NCBI GenBank assembly: GCA_016871775.1
Contig: VHCI01000002.1
Coordinates: forward strand, 21,506 to 85,505
Length of the DNA: 64,000 nucleotides
Reading direction: 5' to 3'
From: Verrucomicrobiota bacterium
GTDB taxonomy: Bacteria > Verrucomicrobiota > Verrucomicrobiia > Opitutales > Opitutaceae
Shown: piece after piece, positions 48,722 through 57,871 of the stretch
How the letters are laid out: every line of letters starts with the position of its first letter
Numbering within the stretch: position 1 is the first letter of the stretch
Notes under the pieces: generated by a model
Seen by the model: only the letters and a program-made list of their open reading frames with translations
What the model was told of the DNA's origin: nothing
Databases searched by the model: none
Position numbers and translations under genes: made by a program

Positions 48722-48788
48722 GTCCTACGAGATGCAGGCGGCCCGGCACTCCGCAGAGCTCTTCGATCCAATACCTTCCCGGCAGACT

Positions 48789-49871
48789 ATGAACCACGGT
48801 CTCAATCTCCGTTCCTCTGGCACCCTCGACTTCGTGTCGCTGGGCGCCCTGATCCATCGCCTCGACCCAGGCATCATCCCCTTCCGGAAGGCGAACCATT
48901 GCGACATCCACGTCAGTGGCGGTGAGTTCAACGTCGCGGCGAACCTCGCGGATTGCTTCCGGCTCAACACCGGCGTGGTCTCCGCGATGGTCGACTATCC
49001 GATCGGCGACCTGATCGCGGAGCGGGTGCGGGCGATGGGGGTGAGGTCGTTCTACAAGCGCTTCAAGCACGACGGCGTCCGGGGACCGAACATGGCCACG
49101 GTGTACAGTGACCGCGGCCAAGGCGTGCGCGCGCCGGTCGTGTTTTACAACCGCAGCAACGAGGCGGCGGCGCAGCTCAAGCCGGGCGATTTCAACTGGA
49201 GCCAGATCTTTGGTTCCGGTGTGCGCTGGTTCCACAGCGGCGGTATCTTCGCGGCGCTCTCCGAGACCACGGGAGAACTGATCGTCGAGGCGATGCAGGC
49301 CGCCAAGGCAGCCGGGGCCGTGACCTCCTTCGACCTCAACTACCGTGCGAAGCTCTGGGACATCTGGGGCGGCCAGTCCAAGGCCCTCGACGTGCTCGGC
49401 CGCATCGTCCGGAACGTCGACGTGCTGGTGGGCAACGAGGAGGACCTGCAGAAGGGCCTCGGCATCGAGGGGCAGGACGTGGAGTCGAAGTCCAAGCTCG
49501 ATCCCTCCGCCTTCTTCGCGCTGATTGAGAAGGCCGTGCGCAAGTTCCCCAACGTGAAGGCGGTTGCCACCACCCTGCGGGAAGTCCACTCGACAAACCG
49601 CCACAGCTGGGGCGCGGTCGCTTGGATGAAGGGCCAGACCTACCAGTCCCCGACCTGTGAGCTCGACGTGGTGGACCGCGTCGGCGGCGGCGACGGTTAC
49701 GCCGCGGGCTTCATCTACGGGCTGCTCGCTGGGGCCTCGGAGCAGGAGGCGGTGAATCTGGGTTGGTCCCACGGGGCGCTGCTGACCACGTTCCCCGGCG
49801 ACACCACGATGGCGACGGTCGAGCAGGTGCAGGCCTTCGCCAAAGGCGGCTCCGCGCGCATCCAACGCTGA
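48789..49871 (+). CDS. PfkB-family sugar kinase, KDG-kinase-like (copy 2)
   Basis: This 360-aa paralog of the kinase at 47252 reads LDFVSLGALIHRLDPGIIPF, ISGGEFNVAANLADCFRLNT-like binding loop (HVSGGEFNVAANLADCFRLN), RWFHSGGIFAALSETTGELI, SFDLNYRAKLWDIWGG and catalytic DRVGGGDGYAAGFIYGLLAG. The GGD-S to GGD-G change right after the catalytic Asp is a difference from copy 1. The start at 48789 (MNHGLNLR) follows a 440-bp gap; the ORF track's 48573 includes the repeat element. It heads an operon with the LarA-like gene (61 bp) and the FAD oxidase (11 bp). Confidence 0.9.
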   Translation: MNHGLNLRSSGTLDFVSLGALIHRLDPGIIPFRKANHCDIHVSGGEFNVAANLADCFRLNTGVVSAMVDYPIGDLIAERVRAMGVRSFYKRFKHDGVRGPNMATVYSDRGQGVRAPVVFYNRSNEAAAQLKPGDFNWSQIFGSGVRWFHSGGIFAALSETTGELIVEAMQAAKAAGAVTSFDLNYRAKLWDIWGGQSKALDVLGRIVRNVDVLVGNEEDLQKGLGIEGQDVESKSKLDPSAFFALIEKAVRKFPNVKAVATTLREVHSTNRHSWGAVAWMKGQTYQSPTCELDVVDRVGGGDGYAAGFIYGLLAGASEQEAVNLGWSHGALLTTFPGDTTMATVEQVQAFAKGGSARIQR

Positions 49872-49932
49872 GTTGACCGCCGCCAGCCGGCACGCAAGTT
49901 CCCCGGGCGGCGCGTTCACGGCCGCCCTTTCT

Positions 49933-51207
49933 ATGCTCTATTTCGCCCGCGGCTCTGCGACCGACCAACTCACCGCTGAAGATCTGCGGGCCGGCGTGCG
50001 CGCCGCGCTGGACCGCTTGGGCCCGCGCCGCCGCGTGCTGGCCGTCCCGCCGGACTTCACCCGGTTCCACTCGCAGGCCGGCCCGCTCACCTGCCTCGTT
50101 CACGAGTACTACGGCGACCGCCTCACGGATGTGCTGCCCGCGCTCGGCACGCATTCGCCGATGACGCCGGAGCAGTTGCACGAAATGTTCCCGACCGTGC
50201 CGGCCGACCGCTTCCGGGTGCACAACTGGCGCACGGGCATCACCACGGTGGGCACGGTGCCGGCGGAATTCGTCCGGACGGTCTCTGGGGGCGCGGTGGA
50301 GTTTCCTTGGCCGGCCCAGGTCGCGAACCTCATTGCGGAAGGCGGCCACGACCTGATCCTCTCAATCGGCCAAGTGGTGCCGCATGAGGTCATCGGGATG
50401 GCCAATTACAACAAGAACATCTTCGTCGGCACGGGCGGGGTGGAGGGGATCAACAAGAGTCACTTTGTCGGCGCCGCCTATGGGATGGAGCGGATGATGG
50501 GCCGCGCGGACACCCCCGTTCGACGCATCCTGAACTACGCCGGCGAACACTTCACCCGGCACCTTCCGATTGTTTACATCCACACCGTGGTCGCCCAGGG
50601 CGCGGGGGGGGCGCTGAGGGTCCGCGGGCTCTTCATCGGGGATGATGCGGAGGTGTTCAACCGGGCCGCCGCGCTCTCGCTTGAGGTCAACTTCGAGATG
50701 CTGGAGACCCCGCTGAACAAGGTGGTGGTGTATCTCGACCCCGCCGAGTTCAAGAGCACCTGGCTCGGCAACAAGGCAGTCTACCGCACTCGGATGGCGA
50801 TGGCCGACGGGGGTGAACTGCTCATCCTCGCCCCGGGGCTCCGCGAATTCGGCGAGGACCACGAGATCGATCGGCTCATCCGCAAATACGGCTACCGGGG
50901 CACTCTGGCCACCTTGGCGGCCACCCAGGCGAACCCGGAGCTCCAGCAGAATCTGAGCGCCGCCGCCCACCTGATCCACGGCTCGAGTGAGGGCCGCTTC
51001 GAGGTCACCTATTGCCCGGGTCGTCTGTCCCGCGCTGAGATCGAGGCGGTCGGTTTTAAATGGGCGGACCTTGCCGAGACCTCCCGGCGCTACGATCCCG
51101 CGCGGCTCCGCGACGGCTGGAACACGCTGCCCGACGGCGAGCGCATCTTCTACATCTCCAATCCGGCCCTGGGCCTTTGGGCCTACCGGGGACGGTTCAG
51201 CGCCTGA
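49933..51207 (+). CDS. LarA-family nickel-pincer-cofactor-dependent racemase/epimerase-like protein
   Basis: This 424-aa protein belongs to the lactate racemase LarA family: AVPPDFTRFHSQAG, DVLPALGTHSPMTPEQL with the conserved His, and VVPHEVIGMANYNKNIFVGT, where P-H-x4-G-x5-K keeps the spacing of the LarA histidine and cofactor-bearing lysine but replaces the usual glycines by A-N-Y-N; a later His is in KSHFVG. In LarA homologs the nickel-pincer cofactor shuttles hydride to invert 2-hydroxyacids (lactate, malate, aldonates). Here the flanking KDG kinases and FAD oxidase suggest a sugar acid. LarB, LarC and LarE cofactor genes are not in the window. The start is 49933 (MLYFARGS). Confidence 0.85.
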   Translation: MLYFARGSATDQLTAEDLRAGVRAALDRLGPRRRVLAVPPDFTRFHSQAGPLTCLVHEYYGDRLTDVLPALGTHSPMTPEQLHEMFPTVPADRFRVHNWRTGITTVGTVPAEFVRTVSGGAVEFPWPAQVANLIAEGGHDLILSIGQVVPHEVIGMANYNKNIFVGTGGVEGINKSHFVGAAYGMERMMGRADTPVRRILNYAGEHFTRHLPIVYIHTVVAQGAGGALRVRGLFIGDDAEVFNRAAALSLEVNFEMLETPLNKVVVYLDPAEFKSTWLGNKAVYRTRMAMADGGELLILAPGLREFGEDHEIDRLIRKYGYRGTLATLAATQANPELQQNLSAAAHLIHGSSEGRFEVTYCPGRLSRAEIEAVGFKWADLAETSRRYDPARLRDGWNTLPDGERIFYISNPALGLWAYRGRFSA

Positions 51208-51218
51208 GCGCGCCCGCG

Positions 51219-52655
51219 ATGAAGCGCTTTCCCGCCGCCACCGCCGCGCTGCGGCGCCGCCTCGGGGCGCGCGTGGTCCGCACGGACCACGCCGAGCTGG
51301 CCGAGGCGGGCCTCGACGGTTCCAAGCTTTCCTTCCCCCCGGAGGCGCGCATCCGCGTGCGCCGCGAATCCGACGTCGGCGTGGTCCTGGCCCTCGCAAA
51401 CCGGTACCGGGTTCCGGTAACGACGCGGGGCCGCGGCACGACCCTCACGGGCTCAGCCGTCCCCGTCCACGGCGGGTGGGTCCTTGATCTCTTGGCCCTC
51501 GATGCCATCCGAATCGACGCGGAGGCCGGGATGGCGCACGTGCAGGCCGGCGCCAACGTAGCCGCGCTGCAGCGGGCCGCGGAGGACACCGGGTGGTTTT
51601 ATCCGCCCGACCCGTCCTCGCGCGAGTACTGCACCATTGGCGGCAACATCGCCTGCAACGCCGGCGGGATGCACGGGGGCAAGCACGGAGTCACCCGGGA
51701 CTTCGTGATTTCTCTGCGGGGCTACCTGCCCACTGGCGAGGCGGTGGAATGGGGTACCCCGACGAAGAAGTTCTCGGCCGGCTTCAACCTGCGCGACCTC
51801 TGGATCGGTGCGGAGGGGATGCTCGGGGTCGTGACCGGTGCGGTGCTGAAGCTCCTGCCGCGGCCCGCAGAGCGCTGGACCCTGCTGACCGCGTTCCGCG
51901 ACGAAGCGTCGGCGCTGAAGGCGGCGCTGGCTCTGTTTCGCGCCCGGGTGCAGCCGACGATCTGCGAGTTCCTCGACCGGGACAGCGTGCGCTGCGCGGA
52001 GCGGGCGACCGGCCACGCGGTTTTTCCCGGGCAGCCCGGACGCGCCGTGATCCTGCTTGAGTTCGCGGGCTCGCGCGGCGAATTGCAGGAGCAGCGTCCC
52101 CTCGTCCGGGCATGGGCCGAGGCGCACGCGCAGGCCCACCGGGCGGCCCGGTCCCGCGCGGAGGCGGAGCAGCTCTGGGAGGTCCGCCGCAAGTGCTCCG
52201 GCGCGATGTTCGAGCTGGGCGACGCGAAGCTGAATGAGGATGTCGTGGTGCCGATGCGGAGCTACCTGGCGCTGGCGCGTTTCCTGGTCCGGCTGCGGCG
52301 GGATTCAGGGCTCGCGATCCCGACCTTCGGTCACCTCGCGGACGGCAACCTGCACGTGAACATAATGTACCATGAGGCTGTGGCAAGGGAGCGGCGCGCC
52401 GCGGAACGCGCGGTCCGACGGCTGATGACCGAGGTCGTTGCCCTCGGGGGGGCGATCTCCGGTGAGCACGGGATCGGGTTGGCGAAGACGCCCTTCCTGC
52501 GAGTCCAGCAGTCGCCGGCGCAGATCCGGGCGATGCAGGCGGTCAAGCGAGCCTTGGACCCAGCGGGCATCCTCAATCCGGGCAAAATGTTCTCGGTCTT
52601 CAAGGTCTGGAAACACCCGCGGGCCGCGGTGCGTTTCCCTTGGGACCACAAGTGA
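51219..52655 (+). CDS. FAD-linked oxidase, glycolate oxidase subunit GlcD-like
   Basis: This 478-aa flavoenzyme of the VAO/PCMH superfamily has the FAD-binding N domain (RVPVTTRGRGTTLTGSAVPV, STIGGN-type motif as YCTIGGNIACNAGGMHGGKH, DLWIGAEGMLGVVTGAVLKL) and the C-terminal cap (FGHLADGNLHVNIMYHE, GGAISGEHGIGLAKTPFL, DPAGILNPGKMF). GlcD and D-lactate dehydrogenase homologs oxidise 2-hydroxyacids to 2-ketoacids. No GlcE or GlcF subunit is visible. It lies 11 nt downstream of the LarA-like gene, so the two may act in sequence: epimerise, then oxidise, a sugar acid to a 2-keto product for the kinases. Confidence 0.92.
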   Translation: MKRFPAATAALRRRLGARVVRTDHAELAEAGLDGSKLSFPPEARIRVRRESDVGVVLALANRYRVPVTTRGRGTTLTGSAVPVHGGWVLDLLALDAIRIDAEAGMAHVQAGANVAALQRAAEDTGWFYPPDPSSREYCTIGGNIACNAGGMHGGKHGVTRDFVISLRGYLPTGEAVEWGTPTKKFSAGFNLRDLWIGAEGMLGVVTGAVLKLLPRPAERWTLLTAFRDEASALKAALALFRARVQPTICEFLDRDSVRCAERATGHAVFPGQPGRAVILLEFAGSRGELQEQRPLVRAWAEAHAQAHRAARSRAEAEQLWEVRRKCSGAMFELGDAKLNEDVVVPMRSYLALARFLVRLRRDSGLAIPTFGHLADGNLHVNIMYHEAVARERRAAERAVRRLMTEVVALGGAISGEHGIGLAKTPFLRVQQSPAQIRAMQAVKRALDPAGILNPGKMFSVFKVWKHPRAAVRFPWDHK

Positions 52656-52670
52656 GCTCCGGCGCGGGCT

Positions 52671-53210
52671 TCAGCTCGCCGGTTCGCTGACCCAGTACCA
52701 GTGCCAAGGCTCGTAGCCGATGCCCCACGGGTTGCCGCGCGGGTACGACAGCCGGAAGCCGGCCCGCGGCGCGTGCTGCACCAGCCACCGGAAGGCGGGT
52801 GTGTCGCCGAAATTCTCCTCGAGGTCCGTGTAGCCCGGGCAGCCGATGTCGATCGCCCGGCCGGAGTGGTGCTCGCTGAAGCCCGGCGCCGCGATCAGGT
52901 GCAGGATTTCCTCCAGAGCGCGCCCCGCGGCCCGCTTCCGCCTGATGATCTCAGCCTGCCGCGCCACGGACCGGAAGCCGGAGACCGGCAGCAACTTCAG
53001 GCCGTCGAGCGCCGCCCCCGCCTCCAGCCGGTGCCAGCCCGCGGCGGTCACGGGCCGAAGGCGCACGGGCGGATCAACGTCCCCGTGGTCCACCCGGACC
53101 AGTTCCCCTTCGGGCGCCTCGGCGTGGAACGGCAGGCCGCGGCGCGCGGCGTAATCCGCGGGGATGCCGAGTTCGCGGTGCAGGGCAGCAATCGCGGGGG
53201 GTAGTTCCAC
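52671..53210 (-). CDS. M15 family D-alanyl-D-alanine carboxypeptidase/dipeptidase-like peptidase
   Basis: This 179-aa protein has the VanY/LdcB-type zinc motif set: SGFRSVARQAEII, SEHHSGRAIDIGC (His, Asp) and EPWHWYW (Glu-x-x-His). It would cut peptidoglycan stem peptides. No signal peptide or transmembrane segment is visible (MELPPAIAALHRELGIPAD), so it may act in the cytoplasm on recycled murein peptides, or be exported in another way. It lies 3 nt after the thioredoxin reductase gene and is probably co-transcribed. Confidence 0.88.
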   Translation of the reverse strand: MELPPAIAALHRELGIPADYAARRGLPFHAEAPEGELVRVDHGDVDPPVRLRPVTAAGWHRLEAGAALDGLKLLPVSGFRSVARQAEIIRRKRAAGRALEEILHLIAAPGFSEHHSGRAIDIGCPGYTDLEENFGDTPAFRWLVQHAPRAGFRLSYPRGNPWGIGYEPWHWYWVSEPAS

Positions 53211-53213
53211 GGC

Positions 53214-54161
53214 TCAGTCGCCGTGCCCGGCGAGCCAGCGCTCGGCCTCAATCGCGGCTGCGCACCCCATCCCGGCAGCCGTGATCGCCTGACGGTAGAC
53301 ATGGTCCGCGCAGTCGCCCGCCACGTACACGCCGGGGATGTGGGTGCGCACCGCGGAGCCCGAGGCCGGCTTGAAATAGCCCTGCTCGTCCAGGTCGAGC
53401 GGCGGGGCGAAGGGCCCCGTGTTTGGTAGGTGCCCGATCGCGACAAAGATCCCCTTCACCGGCAGCACCTGCTCGGTCCCGCTCTTCACGTTTCGCACGC
53501 GCAACCCGCTGACCGCGCCCTCGGCGACACCCTCCACCGCCACCGGCAGGCTATCCCAGACGCAGGTGATCTTCTCGTGGCGCGTCACGCGGTCGGCCAT
53601 AATCTTCGAGGCGCGCAGGGTTTCGCGGCGGTGGACGAGGTAGACGCGGGAGGCGAAGCGGGTGAGGAACAGCGCCTCCTCGGCGGCGCTGTCGCCCCCG
53701 CCGATCACGGCAACGTCCATCTTCCGGTAAAAGGCACCGTCGCAGGTCGCGCAGGTCGTCACGCCCTTGCCACCGTAAAGTTCCTTCTCGCCGGGGATCC
53801 CGGTCATCCGGGGCGAGGCTCCGGTGGCGATGATCACGGCGCGGGCGAGGATGACGCGGTCGCCGGCGAAGAGCTGCCGCGGATGGGAGGTGAAATCGAC
53901 GCGGTCGACCAGCGCCTGCTCGAAGCGGGTCCCGAAGCGGGTGGCCTGCTCGCGCAGGTTCTGCATCAGCTGGAAGCCGTCCACCCCGTGAGCAAAACCG
54001 GGGAAATTCTCCACCTCGCTGGTGGTGGTCAGCTGCCCTCCGGGCAGCGGGCCCTCGAGAACGAGCGGGGAGAGGTTCGCGCGGCCGGTGTAGATGGCGG
54101 CCGTAAGCCCAGCGCAGCCGGTACCGATGATGACGACGTTTTCGACGGAGGGGGCGGACAT
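53214..54161 (-). CDS. trxB: Thioredoxin reductase
   Basis: This 315-aa flavoprotein passes electrons from NADPH to thioredoxin. FAD motif [20 protein letters not shown], redox disulphide [20 protein letters not shown] (C-A-T-C), NADPH motif [19 protein letters not shown] and the terminal [20 protein letters not shown] are all present. The first glycine motif has a Cys (GTGCAG) in the second position after G-x-G, a small change. The start at 54161 (MSAPSVENV) matches the family; the track's 54200 adds 13 codons. It diverges from the MFS transporter gene. Confidence 0.96.
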   Translation of the reverse strand: MSAPSVENVVIIGTGCAGLTAAIYTGRANLSPLVLEGPLPGGQLTTTSEVENFPGFAHGVDGFQLMQNLREQATRFGTRFEQALVDRVDFTSHPRQLFAGDRVILARAVIIATGASPRMTGIPGEKELYGGKGVTTCATCDGAFYRKMDVAVIGGGDSAAEEALFLTRFASRVYLVHRRETLRASKIMADRVTRHEKITCVWDSLPVAVEGVAEGAVSGLRVRNVKSGTEQVLPVKGIFVAIGHLPNTGPFAPPLDLDEQGYFKPASGSAVRTHIPGVYVAGDCADHVYRQAITAAGMGCAAAIEAERWLAGHGD

Positions 54162-54331
54162 ACGATGCTTGAAGTGAGGGCAGGGGAGGGGAAGGCGCAA
54201 TCCCGGAGATGAATCCCAGACTGGACCGCCGGCGGGGCTTGCAATTTTTGCGGGGGATCGGAGCCTCGCGGAACGTTCCGGGTTTCTCTGGCGCGGGTTT
54301 CCCCGCCCTTAACCCACCGATACGACCCCGC

Positions 54332-55849
54332 ATGAAGCCCCCCGTCGAATCCAACCGCGCCAAGTACATGACCCTGATCGCCGCCTTCCTCGGGTGGATG
54401 TTCGACGGGTTCGAGATGGGCCTCTTCCCCCTGATTGGCCAGCCGGCCCTCAAGGATCTCCTCGGGCCCGCCGCTCCCGCGGGGGACACGGCGGCGTGGT
54501 TCGGCGCGATCATCGCGGTGTTCTTGGTGGGCGCCGCCAGCGGCGGGGTGCTCTTCGGCTGGCTCGGCGACAAGATCGGGCGCGTGCGGGCGATGTCGCT
54601 CAGCATCTTCACCTACGCGATCTTCACCGGCCTCTGTGGGTTCGCGACTGAGGCGTGGCATATCGCCGCATTGCGGTTCATTGCCTCCCTCGGGATGGGT
54701 GGCGAGTGGTCGCTCGGCGTGGCGCTGGTGAACGAGGTCTGGCCCGGCAAGTCGCGAGCGCTGATCGCGGGCCTGATCGGCGCGGCGGCGAACGTCGGCT
54801 TCCTAATGGTGGCGCTGCTGAGTATGGGTCTTGTGGGCTTCATTGGGGGCGTCGAGGGGATGCTCCGCGGGATCGGTCTCTCCGAGGCCGCCACCCAGAG
54901 CCTGCTCGCGAACTCGGCGTGGCGCTTCCTGATGATCAGCGGCGCCTTCCCCGCGCTGCTCATCTTCTTCATCCGCCTTTTCGTTGGCGAGTCCGAGAAG
55001 TGGGTCGAGGAAAACGCCAAGGGCTCGACCTCGCACTGGAGCAAGTCCGACCTGCTCGGGGTGCTGGTGGCCTGCCTCGCCGCGCTCGTCATCATCGGCG
55101 CTTGGACGCCGGCGGTCTCGAAACTGCACTGGGCCTGGTCGACGCTGATCACGATCATCGGCGTGGCGGTGGCGCTATGGGGTTACCTTTTCCCGGTGAA
55201 GCAGTACCTTGCGCGCGCGGTGGCCGCGGGAGGCCTGAAGGCCGGCACGCAGTCCGAGGTCGTGCGCAGCATGCTCTTCGGGGCGGTCCTCGCGGGCGTT
55301 GCCCTACTGGGCACGTGGGGCTCGATCCAGTGGGCGCCGCGCTGGGCGGCCGAGCTGATGCCGGACACCGCCACAATGAAGCATTTCGCGAAGGAGAAGA
55401 CCCAGCTGGCCACGTCCCTCGGCGCGATCGTCGCGACGATCATCGCCGCAGTTGCCGCGGGCCGCTTCGGGCGCCGCATCACGTACGCCGTGCTCTGCGT
55501 GGGCTCGATCGCCTCGGCCCTCTACTTCTATCTCGGCAACGCGGCCTTCGGCACCGGGTTCATAATCGCCGCTTTCATCGCGGGCGGGGTTACCGCCTCC
55601 TTCTACGGGTTTTTTCCGCTGTACTTCCCGGAGCTGTTCCCGACCGCGGTGCGGGCCACTGGCCAAGGCTTCGCCTTCAACTTCGGCCGAATTGTCGCTG
55701 CCGTCGGCGGACTACAGACGGCCACGCTGATCAAGGCCTTCGACGGCAGCTTCGCGAAGACCGGCTCCACCCTTGCCGCGATCTACCTGGTGGGGATGAT
55801 CGCCATCTGGTGGGGACCTGAGACCAAGGACCGTGAGCTGCCCGAATAA
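54332..55849 (+). CDS. MFS transporter, sugar/organic-acid type
   Basis: This 505-aa inner-membrane transporter has about twelve hydrophobic helices, starting FLGWMFDGFEMGLFPLI with the DGFE-type charged pair of the metabolite:proton symporter group. Loop 2-3 carries the MFS signature GWLGDKIGRVRAMSLSIF, and a partial repeat follows helix 8 (AAGRFGRRITYAVLCVGS). Length and loop sequences resemble the aromatic-acid/sialic-acid transporter families; substrate unknown. The start at 54332 (MKPPVESNRAKYM) lies just before the first helix; the ORF track's 54209 extends across the trxB promoter. Confidence 0.92.
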   Translation: MKPPVESNRAKYMTLIAAFLGWMFDGFEMGLFPLIGQPALKDLLGPAAPAGDTAAWFGAIIAVFLVGAASGGVLFGWLGDKIGRVRAMSLSIFTYAIFTGLCGFATEAWHIAALRFIASLGMGGEWSLGVALVNEVWPGKSRALIAGLIGAAANVGFLMVALLSMGLVGFIGGVEGMLRGIGLSEAATQSLLANSAWRFLMISGAFPALLIFFIRLFVGESEKWVEENAKGSTSHWSKSDLLGVLVACLAALVIIGAWTPAVSKLHWAWSTLITIIGVAVALWGYLFPVKQYLARAVAAGGLKAGTQSEVVRSMLFGAVLAGVALLGTWGSIQWAPRWAAELMPDTATMKHFAKEKTQLATSLGAIVATIIAAVAAGRFGRRITYAVLCVGSIASALYFYLGNAAFGTGFIIAAFIAGGVTASFYGFFPLYFPELFPTAVRATGQGFAFNFGRIVAAVGGLQTATLIKAFDGSFAKTGSTLAAIYLVGMIAIWWGPETKDRELPE

Positions 55850-55873
55850 CCCGCGCCGCGGTCCCGCCCGCTG

Positions 55874-57847
55874 ATGCCCCCGGTTCCGTCCGCCGCTCGG
55901 GATCCCGTGTGGGATCCGCGGCGCTGGCTGCCCACCACCCGCGACGAGGCGTCCGCCCGCGGCTGGGACGAGCTCGATGTGGTGCTGGTCTCGGGCGACG
56001 CCTACGTCGACCACCCCGCGTTCGGCACCGCCGTCATCGGCCGGATGATCGAGCGGGAGGGCCTCCGCATCGCGATCATCGCGCAGCCGAACTGGCGCGA
56101 CGACCTCCGCGACTTCCGCAAGTTCGGCGCGCCCCGGCTCTTCTTCGGCGTCACCTCGGGTTGCATGGACTCGATGGTGAACCGATACACTGCGGCGAAG
56201 AAGCTGCGCAGCCAGGACGCCTACACGCCGGGCGGAGAGCACGGGTTTCGGCCCGACTACGCGGCCACGGTCTACTCGCGCCTCCTCAAGCAGATTTACC
56301 CCGAGGTCCCCGTCCTGCTCGGCGGCATCGAGGCCAGCCTGCGGCGCGTCACGCACTACGACTACTGGTCGGACACGCTGAAGCCGGGCATTCTGGCCGA
56401 AAGCGGCGCCGATATGCTGGTGTACGGGATGGGCGAGCTGCCCCTGCTGGAGATCCTCCGTCTGATCAAGCAGGGGGTCCCGTTCCCGTCCCTGCGCACC
56501 ATCGCGCAGACGGCGGTGCTGCTCCCGACTGGCGCGCCGGTGCCGAGGAACCAGCACTGGGAGGACTTCACTCTCCACAGCCACGAGGCGTGCACTCGGG
56601 ACCGGGCGCTCTACGCGCGGAACTTCAAGGACATCGAGACCGAGTCGAACCGGGTGAAGGCGCGGCGGCTGCTGCAGGCCAGCGGCGATCGTCTGTTGGT
56701 GGTCAACCCGCCGTTCCCGACGATGTCCGAGCGGCAGATCGACTCGAGCTTCGACCTGCCGTATACGCGGCTGCCACACCCGAAGTACCGCAAGCGGGGG
56801 CCGATTCCAGCCTACGAGATGATCAAGCACTCGATCAACATGCACCGCGGGTGCTTCGGGGGGTGCAGCTTCTGCACGATCTCAGCGCACCAGGGAAAGT
56901 TCGTCGCCAGCCGCAGCAAGGCGAGTATCCTGCGCGAGGTCGAATCCATCAAGCAGATGCCCGACTTCCGGGGCACGATCTCCGACCTCGGCGGTCCCTC
57001 CGGCAACATGTACAAGATGAAGGGCCGCGAGCAGTGGATCTGCGACGAGTGCGTGCGACCGAGCTGCATCTGGCCGGATGTGTGCCGGAATCTCGACACC
57101 GACCACACCGCACTGCTCGACGTCTACAAGGCGGTCCGCGAGACCCCCGGGGTGAACCACGCCTTCGTCACCAGCGGGCTCCGTTACGACCTGTTCCTGC
57201 ACAAGCACGCCAAGGGGCAGGAGAAGGAGAGCCACGAGCGTTACGTCGACACGCTGGTCGAGCATCATGTTTCCGGCCGGCTCAAGGTCGCCCCGGAGCA
57301 CACCTCGGACGCGGTGCTGCACGTGATGCGCAAGCCCTCATTCAAGTACTTCCGGCGCTTCAAGGAGAAGTTCGATGCCGCCAAGGGTCGCGTCGGGCGG
57401 GACAACCTCCAGATCATTCCTTACTTCATCAGTTCCCATCCTGGCTCTCGCCCCGAGGACATGGCCCAGCTGGCGGTCGAGACCAAGGAGCTGGGCTTCA
57501 AGCTCGAACAGGTGCAGGATTTCACCCCGACCCCGATGACGGTCGCGACCGAGATCTATGCCACGGGGGTGCACCCCTACGATCAGAAGCCTGTCTGCGT
57601 CGCCCGCTCGCCGGAGGAAAAACAGGAGCAGCGCAGCTTCTTCTTCTGGTACAAGCCGGAGATGAAGGCGGCACTCCGCGCCACTCTCCGCCGTCTCGGG
57701 ATGGGCGAGACCGCCGCGCGTTTGCTGGGTGACGGAACGGCCAAGGACCGGATGCGGGCCGAGGACATGATACACTGCGGTGGCCTGCCCCCGCCGCCCC
57801 CTGCGCCGGTCCGCCGTTTGTGGTTCCGGCGCCGGGATCGCGGTTGA
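55874..57847 (+). CDS. YgiQ family radical SAM protein
   Basis: This 657-aa protein has the YgiQ layout: an N-terminal domain (LPTTRDEASARGWDELDVVL), FFGVTSGCMDSMVNRYTA, the radical SAM cluster motif MHRGCFGGCSFCTISAHQG (C-x3-C-x2-C) and the later conserved blocks ISDLGGPSGNMYKMKGREQ, RLKVAPEHTSDAVLHVM and LEQVQDFTPTPMTVATEIYA. The family reaction is unknown. It lies 24 nt after the MFS gene on the same strand. The competing 607-aa frame at 55909 is a shadow: it lacks any consistent fold and is rich in Arg, Pro and Ala. Confidence 0.95.
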   Translation: MPPVPSAARDPVWDPRRWLPTTRDEASARGWDELDVVLVSGDAYVDHPAFGTAVIGRMIEREGLRIAIIAQPNWRDDLRDFRKFGAPRLFFGVTSGCMDSMVNRYTAAKKLRSQDAYTPGGEHGFRPDYAATVYSRLLKQIYPEVPVLLGGIEASLRRVTHYDYWSDTLKPGILAESGADMLVYGMGELPLLEILRLIKQGVPFPSLRTIAQTAVLLPTGAPVPRNQHWEDFTLHSHEACTRDRALYARNFKDIETESNRVKARRLLQASGDRLLVVNPPFPTMSERQIDSSFDLPYTRLPHPKYRKRGPIPAYEMIKHSINMHRGCFGGCSFCTISAHQGKFVASRSKASILREVESIKQMPDFRGTISDLGGPSGNMYKMKGREQWICDECVRPSCIWPDVCRNLDTDHTALLDVYKAVRETPGVNHAFVTSGLRYDLFLHKHAKGQEKESHERYVDTLVEHHVSGRLKVAPEHTSDAVLHVMRKPSFKYFRRFKEKFDAAKGRVGRDNLQIIPYFISSHPGSRPEDMAQLAVETKELGFKLEQVQDFTPTPMTVATEIYATGVHPYDQKPVCVARSPEEKQEQRSFFFWYKPEMKAALRATLRRLGMGETAARLLGDGTAKDRMRAEDMIHCGGLPPPPPAPVRRLWFRRRDRG

Positions 57848-57871
57848 CCGGGCCTCCCCTGAGCCCGCGTT

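Larger units (their letters stand above)
48350..48788. other. Intergenic region between the two divergent kinases
   Basis: A 439-bp gap, the longest in the window, that must hold divergent promoters. It contains a weak 66-aa ORF (48458-48658), a small GCCGC-CTAAA-GCGGC stem just after it (48649-48663) and two adjoining GC-rich inverted repeats (48692-48721). I found no clear -35/-10 pair, tRNA or riboswitch-like structure. Confidence 0.5.

Noticed and set aside
48645-49919. 424-aa minus-strand ORF opposite kinase copy 2
   Set aside because: Antisense shadow; the plus frame has an intact PfkB active site.
55909-57732. 607-aa plus-strand ORF within the YgiQ gene
   Set aside because: A +2-frame shadow, dominated by Arg, Ala, Pro and His, while the overlapping frame has all YgiQ motifs.
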